Shown here piece by piece: positions 57,690-64,000 of a stretch of DNA of 64,000 nucleotides. This stretch comes from Amorphoplanes friuliensis DSM 7358. Its GTDB lineage: Bacteria; Actinomycetota; Actinomycetes; Mycobacteriales; Micromonosporaceae. The position numbers and the translations under genes are program-made. The notes under the pieces were generated by a model. It was given only the letters and a program-made list of their open reading frames with translations, was not told the origin of the DNA and did not search any database. The stretch is from NCBI RefSeq assembly GCF_000494755.1, contig NC_022657.1:7160001-7224000 (forward strand). Direction: 5' to 3'. Every line of letters begins with the position of its first letter. Position 1 is the first letter of the stretch.

Positions 57690-60600
57690 ATGTCCAGATT
57701 CAGACAAAAGATACTGGCCACCGTCGTCGCCACCGGCCTGGTCACCGCCCTGATCCAGGTCACCGCACCGATCTCGCCCGCGGCCGCGGCCGGCCCCAAC
57801 CTGGCCGCCGGCAAGACGTTCTCCGCCAGCAGCTTCTCCGACGTGTACGGCGCCGGCAACGCGGGCGACGGCAACCCGAGCAGCTACTGGGAGAGTCAGA
57901 ACAACGCGTTCCCGCAGTGGCTGCAGGTCGACCTCGGCACCGCCGTCAGCGTCAACCAGGCCATCCTCAAGCTGCCACCGGCCACCGCCTGGCAGACGCG
58001 TACGGAGACCCTCGCCGTGCAGGGCAGCACCACCGGCTCGAACTTCACCGATCTCAAGGCGAGTGCGGGGTACACGTTCAACCCGGCGTCGGGCAACACC
58101 GTCACCATCGACTTCGGCGCCACCACGACCCGTTACGTGCGGCTGAACATCACCGGCAACAGCGGCTGGCCGGCCGGTCAGATCTCCGAGCTCGAGGTGT
58201 ACGGCCCCGCGACCGGTGACACCCAGGCGCCGTCGGCCCCGGGCGGGCTGGCGTACTCCCAGCCGGCGAGCGGCCAGATCCGGCTGAACTGGAACGCGTC
58301 GAGCGACAACGTCGGCGTCACGGGCTACGAGGTCTACGCCAACGGCACTCTGCGGACCACGGTCGCCGGCAACGTCCTGACCTACCTGGACAACCAGCCC
58401 GACAGCGCCACGGTCGCGTACTACGTGCGGGCCAAGGACGCCGCGGGCAACACCTCCGGCAACAGCAACACCGTCACGCGTACGGGTCAGAGCGGCGACA
58501 ACAGCGCGCCGACCACACCCGGGACGCTGTCGTACACCCAGCCGGCCACCGGGCAGATCCGTCTCGCCTGGGGCGCGTCGACCGACAACGTCGGCGTCAC
58601 CGGGTACAACGTGTACGCCAACGGCACGCTGAAGACGACCGTCACCGCGCTCACCTACACCGACAGCCAGCCGGCGAGCGCCACCGTGGCGTACTACGTC
58701 AAGGCGCGGGACGCGGCCGGCAACGAGTCGGCGGCGAGCAACACCGTGACGCGTACCGGAACGGTCACCGGCGGCAGCAACCTCGCCGTCGGCAAGCCGA
58801 TCACCGCGTCGTCGAGCATCTTCACCTTCGTCGCCGCGAACGCCAACGACAACGACACCGCGACCTACTGGGAGGGCAGCGCCTATCCGGCGGCCCTGAC
58901 CGTCTCGCTGGGCGCCAATGCCACCACCAGCAACGTCGTGGTCAAGCTCAACCCGGCGAGCGACTGGGGTACGCGGACGCAGACGTTCTCGGTCCTCGGC
59001 CGTGAGCAGAGCGCGTCCGGCTTCACCACGCTGGTGCCGTCCGCGACGTACACCTTCAACCCGGCCAACGGGAACGCGGTGACCATTCCGGTCAGCGCGA
59101 CCGCCGCCGACGTCCGGCTGAACTTCACCGCGAACACCGGCGCGCCCAGCGGCCAGGTGGCGGAATTCCAGGTCATCGGTGTCGCCGCGCCGAACCCGGA
59201 CCTGACGATCACGGGCCTGTCGTTCTCCCCGGCCTCCCCGGTCGAGACCGACACGGTGACCCTCTCGGCCACCGTGCGCAACGCCGGCACCGCGGCCAGC
59301 CCGGCCTCCAACGTCAACTTCTACCTCGGTACGGCCAAGGTCGGCACCGCGAACGTCGGCGCCCTCGCGGCCGGGGCCTCCGCCACGGTCACCGCGAGCA
59401 TCGGCGCCCGCGACGCCGGCACGTACGTGCTGAGCGCCAAGGTCGACGAGGCGAACACGGTCGTTGAGCAGAACGACGCGAACAACTCGTACACCAACCC
59501 GACGAACCTCGTGGTGTCCCCGGTCAGCAGCTCGGACCTGGTCGCCTCCGTGGTGAGCTGGTCGCCCGGCAACCCGTCCGCGGGTCAGACGGTCACCTTC
59601 TCGGTCACCATCAAGAACCAGGGCACCGCGGCGTCGGCCGGCGGTGCGCACGGTGTCACGGTCACGGTGCTCAGCGACTCCGGTGCCACGATCAAGACCC
59701 TGACCGGCTCGTACTCCGGAACGCTGGCCGCCGGTGCCTCCTCGCCGTCGATCAACCTCGGCACCTGGGTCGCTGCCAACGGCAAGTACACGGTGCGGAC
59801 CGTGCTCGCCGACGACGCCAACGAGCTGCCGGTGAAGCGGACCAACAACACCAGCGAGAAGCCGTTCTTCGTCGGCCGCGGCGCGAACATGCCGTACGAC
59901 ATGTACGAGGCCGAGGACGGCCAGACCGGTGGCGGCGCGAGTGTCGTCGGCCCGAACCGTACCGTGGGCGATCTTGCGGGTGAGGCTTCCGGCCGTAAGG
60001 CCGTCACGCTGAACTCGACCGGCTCCTACGTCCAGTGGACGACCCGGGCCAGCACGAACACGGTGGTCGCCCGCTTCTCCATCCCGGACAACACCACCAG
60101 CTCGATCAACGTCTACGTCAACGGCACCCTGAACAAGACGCTGCCGCTGACCTCGAAGTTCGCGTGGCTCTACGGCAACGAGACGGCGCCGCAGAACTCG
60201 GGTTCCGACCCGCGCCACATCTACGACGAGGCGAACATCCTGCTCAACGGCACGGTGGCCGCGGGCAGCGTCATCAAGCTGCAGAAGGACTCCGGCAACG
60301 GCGGCAACATCGCGATCGACTTCATCAACACCGAGCAGGTCGCACCGGTCGCCAACCCGAACCCCGCCACCTACGTCGTGCCGACCGGCTTCGACCAGCA
60401 GTCGGTGCAGGCGGCGTTCGACGCGGCCCGGCAGGACAGCAGCAAGGTGGGCGTCTACCTGCCCGCCGGTGACTACTCCACCGCCCAGAAGTTCCAGGTG
60501 TACGGCAAGGCCCTGCAGGTTGTCGGCGCCGGTCCCTGGTACACGAGGTTCTACACGCCGCAGAACCAGTCCGAGACGGACGCCGGCTTCCGGGCCGACG

Positions 60601-61529
60601 CCACCGCCAACGGCACCACGTTCAAGAACTTCGCGTTCTTCGGCAACTACACCAACCGCATCGACGGCCCCGGCAAGGTCTTCGACCTGGCCAACGTCTC
60701 GAACATGACCATCGACAACATCTGGGCCGAGCACACGGTCTGCCTCTACTGGGGCGCCAACACCGACCGCATGACGATCAAGAACTCCCGGATCCGCAAC
60801 CTGTTCGCCGACGGTGTCAACATGACCAACGGCAGCACCGACAACCTGGTCGACAACAACGACGCCCGGGCCACCGGTGACGACAGCTTCGCGCTGTTCT
60901 CCGCGATCGACGCGGGCGGCTCCGACGAGATCAACAACGTCTACTCCAACCTGTCCACCACGCTGACCTGGCGTGCCGCGGGCATCGCGGTCTACGGCGG
61001 GTACGCCAACACCTTCAAGAACATCTACATCGCGGACACCCTGGTCTACTCGGGCATCACGATCAGCTCGCTGGACTTCGGCTACCCGATGAACGGCTTC
61101 GGCGCCAACCCGCCGACCGTGTTCGACAACATCTCGATCGTCCGGGCAGGTGGCCACTTCTGGGGCTCCCAGGTCTTCCCGGCGATCTGGGTCTTCTCCG
61201 CGTCGAAGGTCTTCCAGGGCATCCGGGTGAGCAACGTCGACATCGTCGACCCCACCTACTCGGGCATCATGTTCCAGACCAACTACGTGGGCGGCCAGCC
61301 GCAGTTCCCCGTCAAGGACACCGTCTTCACCAACGTCTCGATCACCGGGGCGCGCAAGAGCGGTGACGCCTTCGACGCCAAGTCGGGTTACGCCATCTGG
61401 GCCAACCCGATGCCGGAGGCGGGCCAGGGCCCGGCGGTCGGCTCGGCGACCTTCACCAACCTGACCCTGAGCAACAACTTCAAGGACATCGAGAACCCGA
61501 CGTCCACCTTCACCATCACCCGCAACTGA
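57690..61529 (+). CDS. Secreted multidomain GH87-type alpha-1,3-glucanase
   Basis: 1279 residues. Order: signal peptide (1-36), discoidin-like module (38-172), two fibronectin III modules (175-265 and 269-357), a second discoidin-like module (360-497), two CARDB-type modules (500-608 and 614-725), a CBM35-like module (730-884) and a C-terminal GH87 beta-helix (889-1279). The catalytic-type aspartates are Asp1041 (FADGVN) and Asp1064/Asp1065 (TGDDSFALF), the same 23/24-residue spacing as in the neighbouring enzyme. The domain order differs from its neighbour, where GH87 is N-terminal. ATG 57690 follows GAAGAAGG. Ends at a strong terminator. Confidence 0.85.
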   Translation: MSRFRQKILATVVATGLVTALIQVTAPISPAAAAGPNLAAGKTFSASSFSDVYGAGNAGDGNPSSYWESQNNAFPQWLQVDLGTAVSVNQAILKLPPATAWQTRTETLAVQGSTTGSNFTDLKASAGYTFNPASGNTVTIDFGATTTRYVRLNITGNSGWPAGQISELEVYGPATGDTQAPSAPGGLAYSQPASGQIRLNWNASSDNVGVTGYEVYANGTLRTTVAGNVLTYLDNQPDSATVAYYVRAKDAAGNTSGNSNTVTRTGQSGDNSAPTTPGTLSYTQPATGQIRLAWGASTDNVGVTGYNVYANGTLKTTVTALTYTDSQPASATVAYYVKARDAAGNESAASNTVTRTGTVTGGSNLAVGKPITASSSIFTFVAANANDNDTATYWEGSAYPAALTVSLGANATTSNVVVKLNPASDWGTRTQTFSVLGREQSASGFTTLVPSATYTFNPANGNAVTIPVSATAADVRLNFTANTGAPSGQVAEFQVIGVAAPNPDLTITGLSFSPASPVETDTVTLSATVRNAGTAASPASNVNFYLGTAKVGTANVGALAAGASATVTASIGARDAGTYVLSAKVDEANTVVEQNDANNSYTNPTNLVVSPVSSSDLVASVVSWSPGNPSAGQTVTFSVTIKNQGTAASAGGAHGVTVTVLSDSGATIKTLTGSYSGTLAAGASSPSINLGTWVAANGKYTVRTVLADDANELPVKRTNNTSEKPFFVGRGANMPYDMYEAEDGQTGGGASVVGPNRTVGDLAGEASGRKAVTLNSTGSYVQWTTRASTNTVVARFSIPDNTTSSINVYVNGTLNKTLPLTSKFAWLYGNETAPQNSGSDPRHIYDEANILLNGTVAAGSVIKLQKDSGNGGNIAIDFINTEQVAPVANPNPATYVVPTGFDQQSVQAAFDAARQDSSKVGVYLPAGDYSTAQKFQVYGKALQVVGAGPWYTRFYTPQNQSETDAGFRADATANGTTFKNFAFFGNYTNRIDGPGKVFDLANVSNMTIDNIWAEHTVCLYWGANTDRMTIKNSRIRNLFADGVNMTNGSTDNLVDNNDARATGDDSFALFSAIDAGGSDEINNVYSNLSTTLTWRAAGIAVYGGYANTFKNIYIADTLVYSGITISSLDFGYPMNGFGANPPTVFDNISIVRAGGHFWGSQVFPAIWVFSASKVFQGIRVSNVDIVDPTYSGIMFQTNYVGGQPQFPVKDTVFTNVSITGARKSGDAFDAKSGYAIWANPMPEAGQGPAVGSATFTNLTLSNNFKDIENPTSTFTITRN

Positions 61530-61548
61530 CGCAGCCGCTCCACCCCTC

Positions 61549-61585
61549 GAGGGGCCCGCACCGATTCCTCCGGTGCGGGCCCCTC
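61549..61585. terminator. Bidirectional terminator between the glucanase and response-regulator genes
   Basis: A perfect 15-bp stem, GAGGGGCCCGCACCG (61549-61563) and its complement (61571-61585), with loop ATTCCTC. It lies between convergent genes and is the strongest hairpin noticed in the window. T-runs are short, as is usual in GC-rich actinobacteria. Confidence 0.85.
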
Positions 61586-61591
61586 ACCCTG

Positions 61592-62236
61592 TCAGAGCAG
61601 GCCGGCGTCGCGGACCTTCATGGCCAGGGCGACGCGGTTGGTGCAGCCGGACTTCTGGAAGATGCGGGTGACGTTGGCCTTCACGGTGGCGACGCTCATG
61701 AAGAGCCTGGTGGCGATCTCCGCGTTGGAGCTGCCGCGGCCGATCTCCACCGCCACCTCGAGCTCACGATCGGTGAGCTGGGCCAGGTCGCTCGCCGCGC
61801 CGTTGTCCGGTCCGGGGGCGTGTGTCGCCGCCGCGATGAGCTGGCGGGTGACCGACGGCGAGAGCATCGGCTCGCCCGCCGCCACCGCGTGGATCGCCGC
61901 GATGAGTTTGGCCGGCGGCGTGTCCTTGAGCAGGAAGCCGCCGGCACCGGCCGCGAGCGCCCGCAGCACGTGCTCGTCGGCGTCGAAGGTGGTGAGCACG
62001 ATGATCGCGGGCGCCCGGCCGGATGCGCGGAGGCGTTCGGTGGTGACCAGGCCGTCCTGGACGGGCATGCGGATGTCGAGCAGGATCACGTCCGGACTCA
62101 GCTCGCGGACCTGCGCTTCCGCCTCCCGGCCGTCGGCGGCCTCGCCGACGATCGTGATGTCGTGCTCGCCGCCGAGGATGAGGCGCAGCCCGGTACGCAC
62201 CATGGCGTCGTCGTCGACGATGAGCAGCCGGATCAC
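61592..62236 (-). CDS. NarL/LuxR-type response regulator
   Basis: 214 residues. Receiver with LLIVDDDAM, phospho-acceptor Asp in VILLDIRMPVQDG, switch Thr in VLTTFD and Lys in FLLKDTPP. The LuxR HTH is LTDRELEVAVEIGRGSSNAEIATRLFMSVATVKANVTRIFQKSG. The GTG start overlaps the stop of the kinase gene as GTGA, so I use 62236 rather than an earlier frame start. It forms a classic coupled two-component pair with the kinase. It faces the glucanase operon but reads against it; a regulatory link is not shown. Confidence 0.88.
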   Translation of the reverse strand: MIRLLIVDDDAMVRTGLRLILGGEHDITIVGEAADGREAEAQVRELSPDVILLDIRMPVQDGLVTTERLRASGRAPAIIVLTTFDADEHVLRALAAGAGGFLLKDTPPAKLIAAIHAVAAGEPMLSPSVTRQLIAAATHAPGPDNGAASDLAQLTDRELEVAVEIGRGSSNAEIATRLFMSVATVKANVTRIFQKSGCTNRVALAMKVRDAGLL

Positions 62237-63327
62237 GACCGCACCTCCCACGGAAGCGTCGCGTCGAGCACGAACCGGCCGCCGTCGTGGCGCCGGGACA
62301 GAGAGCCTCCGATCATCGCCATCCGCTCGGACAGGCCGACCAGACCGACGCCCTCGCCCGTGTCAGCGCTCGCCGGGGCCGGATTGCTGATCGTGACGCG
62401 CAGGTCGGCGCCGGGACCACCGTCGAGCGCCACGGTGACCGGCGCTCCGGGTGCATGCTTGCGGGCATTGGTCAGTCCCTCCTGGACGATCCGGTAGGCG
62501 TGCCGCCCCGCCTGCACGGGCAGCACCTCGCGGCTCCGCACGGTGTCGGTGACCGTCACCTGCTGACCCGCCGCGCGGACCTCGGTGAAGAGGGTGCCCA
62601 GCGTGTCGAACGACGGCTGCGGTGCCGTCTCCGCGCGCAAGACGCCGAGGGTCGCCCGCAGCTCGTCCAGGGACTGGTGGGCGTTCTCCTGGATCACGGC
62701 GGCGGCCGCGCGGACCTCGGCGGGGGTGAGGTCGGTGCGGTGGGCGAGGGCGCCGGCGTGCAGCGAGAGCAGCGACAGCCGGTGCGCCAGGACATCGTGC
62801 ATCTCGCGGGCGATGCGGACCCGTTCGCCGAGCCGGGCCTGTTCGAGGCGTTCCTCGTCACGCCGCGCCTCGGCCTCGGCCAGGTCGCGGCGGCCGGCGA
62901 CGTACAGGCCGGTGATCGTCAGGGTGACCAGCGACAGGGTCATGGCGGCGATGCCGACCGACGTCACCTGGGAGAAACCGTCACGCCAGAACGCGGAGAC
63001 GGCGTTGCCCACCCAGAGCGTCGCCCCGACGACCGCGATCTGCCGGAAACGCCGATGGGTGGTCAGCGACACGAAGGCCACGAAGGCCGGGCCGAACGCC
63101 GTCGTGGACGCCGCGGCGAACACGGCGATCACGAGGGCGACGGCAAACGGGCGACGGTGTCGCCAGTGCAGCAGCCCGAGCCCGGCGAAGCCCAGGCCGG
63201 CATCCAGCAGGGCCTCACCGAGCCGGCCCGGATCGCGGCTCACCACCGTGATCAGCGTGGCGCCGAAGAACGCCATGACCACGAGGGCGGCCGCGTACCG
63301 GAGTGCCGGGTGCGCGCGCTGGTCCAT
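62233..63327 (-). CDS. HisKA_3-type sensor histidine kinase
   Basis: 364 residues. Roughly five membrane helices (10-155), then REMHDVLAHRLSLLSLHAG with the phospho-acceptor His near 176, and an HATPase domain with YRIVQEGLTNARKHAPGAPV and GVGLVGLSERMAMIGGSL. The short loops suggest sensing within the membrane or envelope. TAAAAT ends 6 nt before the ATG, a near-consensus -10 for a leaderless transcript. Cognate regulator is the overlapping gene. Confidence 0.88.
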   Translation of the reverse strand: MDQRAHPALRYAAALVVMAFFGATLITVVSRDPGRLGEALLDAGLGFAGLGLLHWRHRRPFAVALVIAVFAAASTTAFGPAFVAFVSLTTHRRFRQIAVVGATLWVGNAVSAFWRDGFSQVTSVGIAAMTLSLVTLTITGLYVAGRRDLAEAEARRDEERLEQARLGERVRIAREMHDVLAHRLSLLSLHAGALAHRTDLTPAEVRAAAAVIQENAHQSLDELRATLGVLRAETAPQPSFDTLGTLFTEVRAAGQQVTVTDTVRSREVLPVQAGRHAYRIVQEGLTNARKHAPGAPVTVALDGGPGADLRVTISNPAPASADTGEGVGLVGLSERMAMIGGSLSRRHDGGRFVLDATLPWEVRS

Positions 63328-63396
63328 GCGCCGATTTTAGGAAGTGACCCGGGCGTGCGGGAGCGACCAAGGTCGCGAGGTGCCGTAGACCTGGGT

Positions 63397-63627
63397 CTAC
63401 GCGCGGCCGAGGCCGGCCTGGCGGACGAAGATGCGGCGGCGGGTCACCGCGTGACCGCGACTGTCGAGCTGGTAGCCGTCCAGCCAGACCCAGCCGGCGT
63501 ACGTCGGCCGGGCGTCGACGCTCACCACCCGGAACGCGAAGCCCGCGCGGCCGGCGAACTGCACGCTCGCGGCGCGGCCGACGAGCACCACGTCACCCGT
63601 ACTGACCATCTGTTCGACAGTCGCCAC
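63397..63627 (-). CDS. Small protein of unknown function
   Basis: 76 residues: VATVEQMVSTGDVVLVGRAASV followed by QFAGRAGFAFRVVSVDARPTYAGWVWLDGYQLD and a basic tail HAVTRRRIFVRQAGL. It looks like a compact beta-barrel-like fold. I recall similar uncharacterised proteins in Micromonosporaceae but cannot name a family. GTG 63627 is chosen because GGAGGTGA lies 6 nt upstream; longer frames lack such a site. Confidence 0.65.
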   Translation of the reverse strand: MATVEQMVSTGDVVLVGRAASVQFAGRAGFAFRVVSVDARPTYAGWVWLDGYQLDSRGHAVTRRRIFVRQAGLGRA

Positions 63628-63794
63628 GTCTGTCACCTCCGGTAGGGCGACGCCCCTCTCCTGGCCGTACGGAGTGGATGTTGCCGTCGGCCGGGTGCCG
63701 GCACGGAAGATTTTGTTCTCCGGCCCCGCCCTACCTTGTTCCGTTCCCGCCCCGACCTCAATCCCCTGCGCAGATGTCGGCACAAAATCGCCAC
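63628..63794. other. Intergenic region
   Basis: 167 bp with no supportable gene. It contains an 8-bp inverted repeat, GGTAGGGC (63641-63648) and GCCCTACC (63728-63735), and an AT-richer patch (AAGATTTTGTTC, 63706-63717) that could hold a promoter for the small gene on its left. Confidence 0.4.
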
Positions 63795-64000
63795 TCAAAG
63801 TGCAGAAACCGGGCTCCGGACGCCGTCCGTCACCGTGTACATGCGCGCTTCGGCCAGGTCGAAGTACAGACCGGTCAAGGTCAGGCGGTCCTCGTCCACG
63901 GCCTTGCGCACACTCGGGTACGTCCGCAGGTTCGCGAGTTGCTGCTCGACGTTCGCGGCGATGCACTCCTCCTCGTGGTCGCGGCCGGTGAGGTCGATGC
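63795..64000 (-). CDS. Beta-carbonic anhydrase, C-terminal fragment
   Basis: The visible 67 codons read IDLTGRDHEEECIAANVEQQLANLRTY and on to RLTLTGLYFDLAEARMYTVTDG, the conserved C-terminal helices and last strand of beta-class carbonic anhydrases. VEQQLxNLRTYP is particularly characteristic. The zinc-site residues (Cys, His, Cys) lie in the part beyond the right edge. It would interconvert carbon dioxide and bicarbonate in the cytoplasm. Confidence 0.82.
   Translation of the reverse strand, partial: IDLTGRDHEEECIAANVEQQLANLRTYPSVRKAVDEDRLTLTGLYFDLAEARMYTVTDGVRSPVSAL

Noticed and set aside
57459..61157. A 1232-codon open frame on the minus strand opposite the second GH87 gene
   Set aside because: It is a GC-composition shadow: low-complexity Arg/Gly/Val/Asp sequence without motifs, while the plus-strand frame has signal peptide, modules and active-site residues.

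Overview
The window comes from a very GC-rich actinobacterium. Frequent GTG starts, 4-bp stop/start overlaps, DUF5999 and XRE-DUF5753 proteins, several c-di-GMP enzymes and an orphan chemoreceptor core make Micromonosporaceae (an Actinoplanes-like organism) the best guess. This is inference from gene content, not a database match. No rRNA, tRNA, CRISPR array or complete prophage was seen, and no stretch longer than 300 bases lacks a gene.

Layout. 1-8 kb: metabolic genes (PLP-dependent desulfhydrase, isochorismatase-like hydrolase with a coupled GlxA/AraC regulator, SDR, membrane alpha/beta hydrolase) and a KDG kinase/KDPG aldolase pair. 8-20 kb: a MerR-type promoter driving a quinone oxidoreductase, a GGDEF-EAL protein, a secreted PGRP-type amidase, a sigma factor divergent from a DUF5999 gene across a striking inverted repeat, a large LuxR-type ATPase regulator, and an ArsR/MFS/Nudix unit. 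20-24 kb: a decayed head-to-head FAD monooxygenase/TetR pair, then an intact TetR divergent from a CocE/NonD hydrolase. 24-31 kb: intracellular GH13 enzyme and a translationally coupled cassette of GT4 enzymes, an alpha/alpha-barrel-like protein and a GH130 enzyme. 31-35 kb: a response regulator and a histidine kinase separated by a Tat-exported lactonase-like protein, a 33-bp tandem repeat, a YqeB-family protein and a 164-bp MITE-like element. 35-40 kb: tandem paralogous c-di-GMP proteins. 40-47 kb: a tryptophan-to-anthranilate (kynurenine) operon with an amidohydrolase in third place, a divergent MerR/aldo-keto reductase pair, and a mini chemoreceptor core. 47-48.5 kb: an AT-richer islet with an XRE regulator and a small partner protein.

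48.5-61.5 kb is the most coherent system: a LacI regulator, a sugar ABC importer (lipoprotein plus two permeases, no ATPase), a cytoplasmic GH13 alpha-glucosidase and two large secreted GH87 (alpha-1,3-glucanase-type) proteins. Read together this is a candidate alpha-1,3-glucan utilisation locus: extracellular depolymerisation, oligosaccharide import, intracellular hydrolysis. It ends at a perfect 15-bp terminator hairpin and is followed by an opposed two-component system, a small unknown protein and the end of a beta-carbonic anhydrase gene.

A recurring regulatory theme is leaderless transcription: at least 14 starts lie 6-7 nt downstream of a TANNNT-like hexamer, including MerR- and ArsR-type promoters whose operators can be read directly.
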